Virus record (IMG/VR): IMGVR_UViG_3300010233_000240
Span: 1,654-22,310 of that record
Length of the DNA stretch: 20,657 nt
Strand: one strand, 5' to 3'
Origin: a virus
Below the pieces are notes generated by a model, which saw only the letters and a list, made by a program, of their open reading frames with translations, ran no database searches and was not told the DNA's origin. Both the position numbers and the translations under genes were made by a program. Shown one piece after another: positions 14,583 through 20,657 of this stretch (position 1 is the stretch's first letter; each line of letters opens with the position of its first letter).

Positions 14583-14872
14583 TTCTTCTCCTTGGAAAAT
14601 TCTGGCATTGGTAGCTCTTGCTGTTGCAGCCACTTCAACAGCAGGGGACAGTTCTTGTAATCGATTTGCTCTCCGTAGGAGTGCTCTTCTAGACGTGTCT
14701 CCGTGTACATCCTAAAGCCACTAGGGCTGAAGTCTGCTGAGACACCCTCAGGATAGATGTCTAGAAGGTCGCCAAAGGGCACGATAGGCACGATGGCTAC
14801 ACACCCATTGGAGTAGCAAAACAAATGCAGTGGAAGCCGCCCTAGTTGAATCTGGATGAAGTGTAGGTTCAT
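14579..14872 (-). CDS. Hypothetical protein, 97 aa
   Basis: Starts at an ATG overlapping the upstream stop as ATGA. The product begins MNLHFIQIQLGRLPLHLFCY and continues SNGCVAIVPIVPFGDLLDIY, so the N-terminal 40 residues are beta-rich and hydrophobic but with no clear TM helix. The rest is polar (FSPSGFRMYTETRLEEHSYG) with a helical CPLLLKWLQQQELPMPEFSK end. No family is recognised. Coupled on both sides in the operon. Confidence 0.6.
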   Translation of the reverse strand: MNLHFIQIQLGRLPLHLFCYSNGCVAIVPIVPFGDLLDIYPEGVSADFSPSGFRMYTETRLEEHSYGEQIDYKNCPLLLKWLQQQELPMPEFSKEKN

Positions 14873-15078
14873 CGGCTTAGCTCGATTCCTTCAACCAACA
14901 GACAATAACGAAGCCAGTCTTGCTTGTCTCCGTAGTTGAACTGGTGCAGCTTTCGCTTCGGAGGCAGATTTAACTCACGATCCCGCACATTGAAAGGGTT
15001 AGTCTCTTCAATCACCAACCTCGCTCCGTCTTTAAAGTGATCCTGAAACTCTTCGAAGCTGTTAAACAGATTAGCCAT
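14869..15078 (-). CDS. Hypothetical protein, 69 aa
   Basis: Start set at the ATG at 15078: GGAG lies 7 nt before it inside the phosphoesterase gene. A TTG at 15099 is in frame but unsupported. The product begins MANLFNSFEEFQDHFKDGAR and continues LVIEETNPFNVRDRELNLPP, then KLHQFNYGDKQDWLRYCLLV. It is a charged alpha/beta small protein with no TM segment. No family is recognised. It overlaps the upstream gene by 8 bases and the downstream gene by 4. Confidence 0.6.
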   Translation of the reverse strand: MANLFNSFEEFQDHFKDGARLVIEETNPFNVRDRELNLPPKRKLHQFNYGDKQDWLRYCLLVEGIELSR

Positions 15079-15997
15079 ACTGCCGCTCCAGCCAATCAAG
15101 ACTAATGAACAACGGATCGTAGCTACCGTTCTTGACGTTGTGCTTCAGGATGATCCCACGCCAGTGACGATTACCTTGAACACCCTTGTAGTCCTCATCA
15201 TGGGTGTACGCAGCGCCAGCGATGATGCCCCACTGTTGTTGACCATCAGAAGGAAGGAATCGCGTCGTCACGTCGAGAGTCTGCTTGTGACCTTGTGTGA
15301 AGCTTCGACCAATCGTCTTGAGCATGTTCATTGCGGAGCCACCAAGAGGCTTGCCCGTCATGTTGTTCGGGAAGTAGTGGCAGTATGCAATGCCGTCAAT
15401 GATGACAGGCGTCAAGAACGGAATCACTTCCCAGCCAAACTCCCTGTACTTCAGACTGTCCGTGCTTAGAAAGCCGTGCAGTTCAGGATTGGCATCCACG
15501 TGGCGGTTGATACGATCTTCATGGTTGCCCAACGTCAGCACCATTCGAGGCATGTAGACAGCTTCGCCCTTTTCAGCTTGCTCCGCTTGAAGCTTACGCA
15601 GAGGGCCCAGAAGAGTCTCCATACCCTTGTGAGCTACGTTGATGTCCTCCTGTACTCGCTTGCCCTCAGCTGTGCGCTTGCCCTTGTCATAGGTCGAAAG
15701 CGACTCCATATCTGCAAAATCACCAGCATGGATAATGACGCTAGGCCGCTTACGAACAATGTACTCCCCAATCCATCGGAGATATTCAAGACTCACACCC
15801 TTTCGGACTTGGCTGTCGGGGATGTACAAGTGAGTCGTATGCTCTTCGTACAGCTTAGGCTTCGTCTCTTGCAGCTTCAGGAAGTCACTCACTGTGCTCT
15901 TAGGCTTATCCAGACGGGTAGCAATGCTGCGACGAGACAGGCCATTACGATCCATTTGAATAGCTTGCTGTTGCCACGGCAAGAGTTGTTCATTCAT
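15071..15997 (-). CDS. Calcineurin-like metallophosphoesterase with N-terminal helix-turn-helix
   Basis: A 308-aa two-domain protein. Residues about 10-42 (GLSRRSIATRLDKPKSTVSD) form a resolvase/transposase-type helix-turn-helix. The rest is a metallophosphoesterase: Asp61-x-Gln63 (YIPDSQ, where the family usually has DxH), GDFAD with Asp93, LGNHED with Asn158-His159, CHYF with His207 and GHKQT with His237. These are the five metal/active-site blocks in order. Relatives include phage nucleases of the SbcD/Mre11 fold and phosphodiesterases; substrate is not shown by sequence. The HTH suggests it acts on DNA or is autoregulating. ATG has a strong GAGGAG site and ATGA coupling to the upstream gene. 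The Gln63 substitution may change the bound metal. Confidence 0.82.
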   Translation of the reverse strand: MNEQLLPWQQQAIQMDRNGLSRRSIATRLDKPKSTVSDFLKLQETKPKLYEEHTTHLYIPDSQVRKGVSLEYLRWIGEYIVRKRPSVIIHAGDFADMESLSTYDKGKRTAEGKRVQEDINVAHKGMETLLGPLRKLQAEQAEKGEAVYMPRMVLTLGNHEDRINRHVDANPELHGFLSTDSLKYREFGWEVIPFLTPVIIDGIAYCHYFPNNMTGKPLGGSAMNMLKTIGRSFTQGHKQTLDVTTRFLPSDGQQQWGIIAGAAYTHDEDYKGVQGNRHWRGIILKHNVKNGSYDPLFISLDWLERQYG

Positions 15998-16188
15998 CGG
16001 TACTCCTCAACAAGGATGCGACGGCTTTCGTGAATGTAGCCTTCAAACTCCTGGGTCGGACGGTCTAGGAAAAGATATGGATCATCCGCGTTAACCCACT
16101 CCCCACCAACATTTTTGACTTGAAAAGTCAGCTTCACTTTGTGGCCAAAACCACTGTCAGCGTTTTCAATTCGTACAAGCTTTGTCAT
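15994..16188 (-). CDS. Hypothetical protein, 64 aa
   Basis: Start well supported by AAGGAG 4 nt before ATG. The product reads MTKLVRIENADSGFGHKVKL, TFQVKNVGGEWVNADDPYLF, LDRPTQEFEGYIHESRRILV, a small beta-sandwich-like protein with a helical end. No TM segment, and no family is recognised. It overlaps the HNH gene upstream by 23 bases and is coupled to the phosphoesterase by ATGA. Confidence 0.65.
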   Translation of the reverse strand: MTKLVRIENADSGFGHKVKLTFQVKNVGGEWVNADDPYLFLDRPTQEFEGYIHESRRILVEEYR

Positions 16189-16714
16189 TGTTCTCCTTGT
16201 TGAAAATCTTTGTTAGTGCTTCTCGACGTTGCTTCGCATTGGCAGCGACATATTGGTGAGCAGCTAGGAAGCTGTTGATCTTTCCAACAGGCCACTTCGT
16301 TGCCTCAATCACCCTCTTCTCAACCACAGCTTCTTCAAAGCTCTTGCCTGTCCGCTCTGCGTAGCTTTTGATCTTGTGACAAGGCTTGCAAGCCAACACC
16401 CAATTACTGTTGCAGTCCAACAGGTTGTGTAGAAATTCTTGAGCAGTATCCCAAGAATTACACGTCCCAGCTTGTTTCTTGTGATCTACCTCAAGACTGC
16501 TACCAGTGAAGCTCTCGCTGCAATAATGGCACTTGCCAAAACTCTTTCCACGTCCGGCGTAGCCAGCAGGAGGGGTCGATGAAAGCTGCTCTTTCTTCCA
16601 CTGTAATTTTGCGGGATAGCGTGACCAGATCATTCGAATCCCGCCCCGCAGATAAGCGAAGAAAGCAGCCTGACTCTTCCAGATTGATGGATAAAGTTCC
16701 CATGGTTCCTTCAT
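16166..16714 (-). CDS. HNH endonuclease
   Basis: A 182-aa nuclease. It opens MKEPWELYPSIWKSQAAFFA, continues YLRGGIRMIWSRYPAKLQ and then has the zinc-HNH core: Cys62-x2-Cys65 (KCHYCSESF), LEVDHKKQAG with Asp77-His78, and VLACKPCHKIKSYAER with Cys109-x2-Cys112-His113. The 'KEPWxLYPSIWK..AFFxYLRGG' N-terminus is one I recall from phage HNH proteins located in replication modules. It may be a genuine replication/recombination nuclease rather than a mobile homing enzyme, because it keeps ATGA coupling to the exonuclease. The C-terminal 45 residues form a Lys/Ala-rich helix. Confidence 0.85.
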   Translation of the reverse strand: MKEPWELYPSIWKSQAAFFAYLRGGIRMIWSRYPAKLQWKKEQLSSTPPAGYAGRGKSFGKCHYCSESFTGSSLEVDHKKQAGTCNSWDTAQEFLHNLLDCNSNWVLACKPCHKIKSYAERTGKSFEEAVVEKRVIEATKWPVGKINSFLAAHQYVAANAKQRREALTKIFNKENNDKACTN

Positions 16715-17676
16715 TGCTTGATCCCCAGCTTGTCCAACAGGTTCGCTGTATCAAACACGTCATCTTCCCAGCGCTTCATGTGAGCACAAGCCGCGTACAT
16801 GTCCATGACTTCGACAATGGTCTTGGTATGCTCTGTTCCGTCCCAAGCCGTGTACGTGATCTTGCCGTCTGGAATCCACTTCTTGTATTGATCGTAGACA
16901 GCTTGTACACATTCTTTATCAGTCTTGCAGTCTGTCAAGAGACTTAGCAGACTAACAGCACCAAACTTCTTGCCTGCAATCTGACAAGGCTTGTACTTGT
17001 CTACAGGGTCACCAAACACCCACTGCGCGTAGAAGAACTTTCGCCCCTTGCCGTCGAAGTCATTCTTGATCTTCTCGTGCGGATGAATCTCACCAAGGCC
17101 CTTGATAAGGATTGGCTTGTCCATCTTCGTCCAGTTGAAAATCCAACCTTCTGTGCCGTAGGCGTCTCCATCAATCGTGCAGCCGATGTACTTATTGCCT
17201 TCCTTCACGCCCTCGTACTGGCGTTGAGCAAGCATGTCGTCCACCTCTCGACCATTGACGATGATGCCTCCGCTATCTTGAAGGTACTGCCGACACTCCA
17301 CCAGTTGCAACGGACGAATCAAGTCAGGACGATTGCCCTTGTACTTGTTCACTGGCAACGGCAGGTCATCTCGGAAGTTGTCCTTGCCACTCAGATAAAT
17401 CTCACGTGTGATAGCACCACACGTAGCCTTGAGAGACTTGACCGTTGCATTCATTGCCAGGAATGCTTTGTCAACATCCTCTGGCGTCTGCACGTCAACG
17501 ATATCGAATTCGTTTTCTTCAAAAGCTCCTGCAATCTGGGCCTTGAAAGCAGTCCTATGCGGGAAGGTTGATTCCTGCCCTGTCACCTTGTGAGTGGCAA
17601 CGATAGATCGAACTTCGTTGGCAGCAGAACACCTGAATGCCAAAATGTCGCCATCGATTACCGCTACTGTTTTCAT
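16711..17676 (-). CDS. 5'-3' exonuclease (T7 gp6 / FEN family)
   Basis: A 321-aa enzyme that removes primers and degrades 5' ends, supplying recombination and nucleotide recycling. Metal ligands are clear: IDGDILAF (Asp8, Asp10), REVDDMLA (Glu144, Asp146, Asp147), IDGDAYG (Asp169, Asp171) and FGDPVDKYK (Asp223, Asp226). LSGKDNFRDDLPLPVNKYKG, with Asn/Arg after it, is the helical-arch region with the conserved YKGNR-like motif of phage exonucleases. KPCQIAGKKFGA fits the helix-3-turn-helix DNA-binding step, with the first Gly missing. Length is near T7 gp6 (about 300). A strong GAGGAG ribosome site precedes ATG. It overlaps the endo VII stop by 4 bases and is coupled to the HNH gene. Confidence 0.88.
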   Translation of the reverse strand: MKTVAVIDGDILAFRCSAANEVRSIVATHKVTGQESTFPHRTAFKAQIAGAFEENEFDIVDVQTPEDVDKAFLAMNATVKSLKATCGAITREIYLSGKDNFRDDLPLPVNKYKGNRPDLIRPLQLVECRQYLQDSGGIIVNGREVDDMLAQRQYEGVKEGNKYIGCTIDGDAYGTEGWIFNWTKMDKPILIKGLGEIHPHEKIKNDFDGKGRKFFYAQWVFGDPVDKYKPCQIAGKKFGAVSLLSLLTDCKTDKECVQAVYDQYKKWIPDGKITYTAWDGTEHTKTIVEVMDMYAACAHMKRWEDDVFDTANLLDKLGIKQ

Positions 17677-18158
17677 TCATCTCCTCTGTGTTGTTTTAAG
17701 TATCGAGCAGCGGCCTCAAGAAGTTCAACACTGTCTTGAAAGTGTCCGAGCCCACGATTACAGTTTGTACACAGTATCGCCCGTATTTTCCCTGTCTCAT
17801 GGCAGTGGTCAATATGAGTGTGCGTGCCTTTATCGACTAAGCCAGTTCGACATATGGCACAACGGTCGTCTTGTCTTGCCAAAAGCTGTCTTCGTTCGTC
17901 CAGGGACATCTTGTATTTGAACTTGAAGTACGCATTTCTTTTAGCTTCTTTGTACGCTTCGTCTCCGTTTTCGATCCTGCGCTTATGGCTCTTACGAGAG
18001 CATAAGATGGTGCACGTCTTACACGAATAGCTGTATCCTTTCCGTCTCTTATTCTTAAGGTCTTTGTTGAACTCGGCGTAGAGCTTGTTTTGTTTGCAGG
18101 TACTACAAGAGAGTTCCGTGTCCGATACGTAGCTTGTCGCTGTGTATTTGTTTACCAT
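17673..18158 (-). CDS. Recombination endonuclease VII (Holliday-junction resolvase type)
   Basis: A 161-aa T4 gp49-like resolvase. The signature is THIDHCHETGKIRAILCTNC and NRGLGHFQDSVELLEAA. Cys100-x2-Cys103 and Cys130-x2-Cys133 form the zinc site, Asp117-His118 and His120 the nuclease site. A further pair, Cys18-x2-Cys21 with Cys46-x2-Cys49, gives an N-terminal zinc motif that many endo VII proteins in phages carry. It likely resolves branched DNA before packaging or during recombination. The position between SSB and exonuclease supports this over a homing role. Odd point: ATG lies only 3 bases after the T-tract of a terminator and has no Shine-Dalgarno. Confidence 0.88.
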   Translation of the reverse strand: MVNKYTATSYVSDTELSCSTCKQNKLYAEFNKDLKNKRRKGYSYSCKTCTILCSRKSHKRRIENGDEAYKEAKRNAYFKFKYKMSLDERRQLLARQDDRCAICRTGLVDKGTHTHIDHCHETGKIRAILCTNCNRGLGHFQDSVELLEAAARYLKQHRGDE

Positions 18159-18161
18159 GTC

Positions 18162-18192
18162 AAAAAGCCCACAGCCCCGAAGGACTGCGGGC
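18162..18192 (-). terminator. Intrinsic terminator after the ssDNA-binding protein gene
   Basis: On the - strand GCCCGCAGTCC-TTCG-GGGCTGTGGGC is an 11-bp stem with two G-U pairs and a UUCG tetraloop, followed by five T's. It starts about 12 bases after the SSB stop and ends just before the endo VII start codon. It should partly reduce transcription into the exonuclease part of the operon. Confidence 0.85.
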
Positions 18193-18204
18193 GGATAGTC
18201 TTAC

Positions 18205-19170
18205 TTAGAACGGGGCCGAATCATCGTCGTCTTCAACGACGGAGGCCTTAGCCTTCTTGTCAGCAGCCTTGGTAGTTGCCTTAGCCTTCTCTGCAGGCTT
18301 CTCAGCTGCCTTGGCAGGCGTGTCGTCACCAGACGTGTCGTTGTCCGACGTGGACTCCTGAGCACGCTCAGCTTCGAACGCTTCGATGGCGCGTTGCATT
18401 GCCGTGCCAGCATAGTTCTCAGCCAGCTTGATTTGCTTGCGGATGTTGGAGCGGATGAACTGAACCTGCTCCTTCGTAGCCGTGTCGAACTGAATCGACA
18501 TCGGCTTGTCCTTCAACGGGGGCACGGGCATCTTGCCAATGTCGTCACCAGCATCGTTCTCTTGGTTAGGAACCTTAGAGGCACCCTTGAAGTTGACGTT
18601 GGTGTAGACAATCACGTTGCCTTCCTTGTCCGTCTTGCCGTTCTTGTCTTCCGTCTTCTTCACTTCCACGTCAGCCATGAAAGCTTCGCCGAGCAGCAAG
18701 TCAATGTCCAGCGTCTTCAGCACGTCTTCACGTTCCGTGGCCTTCGCCAGCTTCGTCAGCGTGGAGTTGGGATGGAACGTCCAATCACGGCCTTCGATAC
18801 GCTTGCCCTTGGCATCCGTTGGAGGGACAGTGGTGAGGTTGATACCTTGCAGCACACCCTTGAACGCCTTGTTCAGGAGCAGGCGATAGGGAGCAGTACC
18901 GATGTCACCACCGTAGTCCACCTTGTCTGCAGTCAGGTCGGCGAAGATCGCAACCTGTTGGCAAGACTTCTGTGCAGTCTCAACAGCACCTTCCGTGTCT
19001 TCCGTAACGATCTTGTCGCCAAGCTTGTAGATCGGATCACGGGCTTGAATGCCCAGATCGATAATCAGCGAGACACGTGCCTTACGGCTACCATCGCGGG
19101 GGGTCGGGTAGTTACGGGTTTCTCCGTCGAAGTTGCCACCGTTACCAGACTTCATTGGTTTGAAAGACAT
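18205..19170 (-). CDS. Single-stranded DNA-binding protein
   Basis: A 321-aa phage SSB, which coats ssDNA in replication and recombination. The body (about 1-225) has MSFKPMKSGNGGNFDGETRN, ARVSLIIDLGIQARDPIYKL and a beta-rich core with VAIFADLTADKVDYGG and TAPYRLLLNKAFKGVLQGIN, in line with an OB-type fold, though the match is not by strict motif. Residues about 250-310 are Ala/Lys/Asp-rich and repetitive (KAAEKPAEKAKATTKAADKK), and the C-terminus is the SSB hallmark VVEDDDDSAPF: acidic with a terminal Phe, used to dock partner proteins. The ATG has only AAGG 13 nt upstream, inside the end of the AP2-type gene. A terminator follows the stop. Confidence 0.82.
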   Translation of the reverse strand: MSFKPMKSGNGGNFDGETRNYPTPRDGSRKARVSLIIDLGIQARDPIYKLGDKIVTEDTEGAVETAQKSCQQVAIFADLTADKVDYGGDIGTAPYRLLLNKAFKGVLQGINLTTVPPTDAKGKRIEGRDWTFHPNSTLTKLAKATEREDVLKTLDIDLLLGEAFMADVEVKKTEDKNGKTDKEGNVIVYTNVNFKGASKVPNQENDAGDDIGKMPVPPLKDKPMSIQFDTATKEQVQFIRSNIRKQIKLAENYAGTAMQRAIEAFEAERAQESTSDNDTSGDDTPAKAAEKPAEKAKATTKAADKKAKASVVEDDDDSAPF

Positions 19171-19177
19171 TTGTTTT

Positions 19178-19735
19178 CTATACCTTATAGTTAATTAGAG
19201 CGTTATAAGCTCGGGGATCGAGACTAAACTTGAATTCTTCTGCTACACGTTGAATCTCTGCCTTCTTCGCGTTGCTATACGCAACTTCAGCGTCTTCTTC
19301 AGATTCATACCTGCCGATCATTTCGTACCTGCCCTTCCGATTGACTTGTGCAACAAATTTGTTGCGCTTGATATCGAAAAAGACTCCGGTAGCTATGCCT
19401 CGTGTTGGTAGACGTTTGTGAATCAATAGCGTGTTGACTTCGTGTGGAAGCAATACGCACAGGGCTTCTGAGTAGTGCTTATTTCCAGGCTTCAACAGGT
19501 CTTTGTCAAGATGGCACTTAGGACTAAAGCCTTGTTGCTCAGACATCCATTTTGCAAAATACTGGAACACTTCAAAGTTTTCCGAACATGTGCACTCTTT
19601 GTACGTCGGCCACTTGATCTTGAACTTTTCATCGAAACACCTGTGAAGCATGTTGCTCCACGTAGCGTACTCTTTAGTTACCTTGCCACTGATACTACAT
19701 TTGAATTCACCTGTCTTATAGTTCCCGTACTTCAT
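19178..19735 (-). CDS. Putative homing endonuclease with AP2-like domain
   Basis: A 185-aa protein of a type I recall as phage HNH-like/AP2 homing endonuclease. Key parts: YATWSNMLHRCFDEKFK (24-40), WPTYKECTCSENFEVFQYFA (42-61), CHLDKDLLKPGNKHYSEALC (74-93) with VLLPHEVNTLL after it, then an AP2-like domain from about 114 to 170 (RGIATGVFFDIKRNKFVAQV, MIGRYESEEDAEVAYSNAKK). The nuclease residues are atypical: LDKD replaces a clear HNH, so activity is inferred. It lies directly upstream of SSB and ends 7 bases before its ATG, apparently displacing the normal ribosome site of SSB. AAGGG near its ATG is a weak ribosome site. Slightly A/T-rich compared with SSB. Confidence 0.74.
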   Translation of the reverse strand: MKYGNYKTGEFKCSISGKVTKEYATWSNMLHRCFDEKFKIKWPTYKECTCSENFEVFQYFAKWMSEQQGFSPKCHLDKDLLKPGNKHYSEALCVLLPHEVNTLLIHKRLPTRGIATGVFFDIKRNKFVAQVNRKGRYEMIGRYESEEDAEVAYSNAKKAEIQRVAEEFKFSLDPRAYNALINYKV

Positions 19736-19762
19736 AGCCCTTGTATGCTCTACGAAGAGAGC

Positions 19763-20314
19763 TTATTGAACAACTGCGTGTGCAGCCGTATTTGCTTGCT
19801 GTGCAATCACAGCATCCTTGTTCTGCGAGCCATGCGACGAACCGAAGTAGAACGACACCACTTGCTCACACTTTGCAGACAGATAGCCAATCAGCGTACC
19901 TGCTAGCACCGTGTCGATAGCCTTGCCCCAGCCGAACAACACAGCACATGTCACAGCAATGAATGCAGAGACGATGATAGTTGCCAGAGTAGGCACGATG
20001 TAGCTCTTGGTCGAAGTCTGCATCAGTCGAGCCGATGTAGCGTCAGCTACGTCAGCGTTGATCTTTGCAATCTCCGCATCCGTTGCCAGCTTGATAAGCG
20101 TCTCTTGGTGAGTGAGTTGGAACTCCTTCGCCTTCTCAAGAGCCTCAGAGCTTGACGTGAGCTTGGCTAGGATGTCATCGGCCTTCGGGCTGTCAGCACC
20201 AATCATTGAAGCCAGGGCTCCTCCGATTGCCATCCCACCCGGAATGGGTAGGGCTGCACCCAGAATGGGTAGGCCGATCTTCGCGAAGCCTTCTAGAATA
20301 GCTTTGATATCCAT
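19763..20314 (-). CDS. 3TM-holin-like membrane protein
   Basis: A 183-aa membrane protein. Residues about 12-39 (IGLPILGAALPIPGGMAIGG onward) are hydrophobic. A central helical, Lys/Glu/Ala-rich part (43-100) is coiled-coil-like (LEKAKEFQLTHQETLIKLAT, then AEIAKINADVADATSARL). Two TM helices follow at about 106-128 (IVPTLATIIVSAFIAVTCAV) and 133-150. The end VSFYFGSSHGSQNKDAV carries the YFGSSxGSxxK motif typical of the 'holin of 3TMs' family. AAGGATTGAT before ATG is a good ribosome site. It sits far from the endolysin gene, next to two coiled-coil genes and an early DNA-metabolism set, so lysis may not be its only role. Confidence 0.72.
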   Translation of the reverse strand: MDIKAILEGFAKIGLPILGAALPIPGGMAIGGALASMIGADSPKADDILAKLTSSSEALEKAKEFQLTHQETLIKLATDAEIAKINADVADATSARLMQTSTKSYIVPTLATIIVSAFIAVTCAVLFGWGKAIDTVLAGTLIGYLSAKCEQVVSFYFGSSHGSQNKDAVIAQQANTAAHAVVQ

Positions 20315-20315
20315 A

Positions 20316-20501
20316 TCAATCCTTGACGAGAGTCTTCAATGAATCAAGCAGCCGCTGGTTTTCACGAATGCTCGCACGATGCTGGATGTTCATGACCTCA
20401 CGTTGTTTAATGAAGCCTTCGTTCATTTCAATCATCGAATGTGCGTAGTCAACATCCCGTTGCACCGATTCAATGATGCCAGTCAAACTTGTCGGGGCCA
20501 T
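20316..20501 (-). CDS. Coiled-coil small protein, 61 aa
   Basis: Starts MAPTSLTGIIESVQRDVDYA, then HSMIEMNEGFIKQREVMNIQ and HRASIRENQRLLDSLKTLVK. Residues 8-60 form one long amphipathic helix with hydrophobic residues at heptad-like spacing. No signal peptide or lipobox, so it is not an obvious spanin. The start overlaps the upstream stop by one base (TAATG). It ends one base before the start region of the 3TM-holin-like gene, whose ribosome site AAGGA is within its last codons. It might bind the coiled part of that membrane protein; this is inference. Confidence 0.62.
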   Translation of the reverse strand: MAPTSLTGIIESVQRDVDYAHSMIEMNEGFIKQREVMNIQHRASIRENQRLLDSLKTLVKD

Positions 20502-20657
20502 TACGCCTTCGGAGTCAGCAGCGAACGGATGTTGTTAGCCACGGCATTGGCAAAGGCCGTCTGAGCTTCGCTCTTGAGCTTCAAAGCTTCAGCCACAACG
20601 GCAGCTTCAGCGTGCTTAGCAGCCTCAACCACATGGGCTTCAGCAGCGGCTTCCAAA
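20501..20657 (-). CDS. Ala/Glu-rich coiled-coil protein, C-terminal part (5' end outside window)
   Basis: An open frame enters from the right edge and ends at TAA (20503-20501). The 52 visible residues read LEAAAEAHVVEAAKHAEAAV, VAEALKLKSEAQTAFANAVA, NNIRSLLTPKA: a long Ala/Glu/Lys helix. The TAATG overlap with the next start supports a real gene. Too little is visible to assign a family. Confidence 0.5.
   Translation of the reverse strand, partial: LEAAAEAHVVEAAKHAEAAVVAEALKLKSEAQTAFANAVANNIRSLLTPKA

Noticed and set aside
15476-16033. 185-codon + strand frame opposite the phosphoesterase
   Set aside because: Antisense shadow; all neighbours on this arm are leftward and the phosphoesterase motifs are intact.
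18139-18163. TTGACA on the - strand just after the SSB terminator as a promoter for endo VII
   Set aside because: No -10-like hexamer at 15-19 bases spacing, and the hexamer overlaps the start codon region.
18394-19194. 266-codon + strand frame opposite the SSB gene
   Set aside because: Antisense shadow of a strongly coding gene; the product lacks any domain and runs against the whole operon.
13843-19735. A restriction or anti-phage defence island made of the several nucleases
   Set aside because: No methyltransferase, ATPase/helicase, toxin-antitoxin pair or reverse transcriptase is present; the nucleases fit homing, HNH and endo VII families in a phage replication module.
1-20657. CRISPR arrays, tRNA genes, insertion sequences and attachment sites
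   Set aside because: No regularly spaced repeats, cloverleaf, transposase or integrase was seen on reading both strands; no systematic search could be run.

Overview
The window is one contiguous piece of a tailed double-stranded DNA bacteriophage, most likely siphovirus-like. The evidence is a tape-measure protein, a lambda J-like central fibre module, a holin/GH19 endolysin pair and phage-type DNA replication genes. No chromosomal genes, integrase, tRNA, rRNA or CRISPR array were seen. The endolysin type and fibre family suggest a Gram-negative, probably proteobacterial, host. That host assignment is inference.

Left arm (1-9299, + strand): a tightly packed late operon. In order it holds the 3' part of the tape-measure gene, a tail-tip protein of about 500 aa, a 691-aa central tail fibre, a DUF4376-type fibre-associated protein, a 79-aa small protein, a 273-aa tail structural protein, a LydA-type holin and a GH19 endolysin. 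Genes overlap or abut throughout. No spanin pair was recognised. The operon ends at 9369-9404 with a strong intrinsic terminator.

Middle (9300-11016): two convergent transcription units meet here. Reading leftward on the - strand are short genes of unknown function. Three are very small and easily missed: a 40-aa Lys/Arg-rich protein, a 46-aa two-TM protein and a 27-aa peptide. Most gaps between them contain RNA hairpins. A near-consensus sigma70 promoter at 10985-11012 lies just downstream of the ribonucleotide reductase gene and probably drives this distal set.

Right arm (11017-20657, - strand): a nucleotide and DNA metabolism operon. In transcription order it has an Ala/Glu-rich partial gene, a coiled-coil protein, a 3TM-holin-like membrane protein, an AP2-type putative homing endonuclease, an acidic-tailed ssDNA-binding protein, a terminator, endonuclease VII, a T7 gp6/FEN-type 5'-3' exonuclease, an HNH nuclease, a small protein, an HTH-metallophosphoesterase, small hypotheticals, an HNH/AP2-type homing endonuclease, more hypotheticals, and a compact adenosylcobalamin-dependent ribonucleotide reductase. 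SSB, endo VII and exonuclease together resemble the recombination/replication module of T7 (gp2.5, gp3, gp6). Class II RNR would supply dNTPs. Most genes are coupled by ATGA-type overlaps.

The most unusual points are these. Four separate HNH/endo VII/AP2-type nuclease genes are interspersed with DNA metabolism genes. Two genes have a perfect Shine-Dalgarno followed 7 nt later by AUA or AUC instead of AUG, in a motif that brackets one homing-endonuclease gene. A +1 frame break separates the best start signal of a small membrane protein from its body. A holin-like protein sits far from the lysis cassette. No convincing new defence or counter-defence system could be demonstrated from sequence alone.
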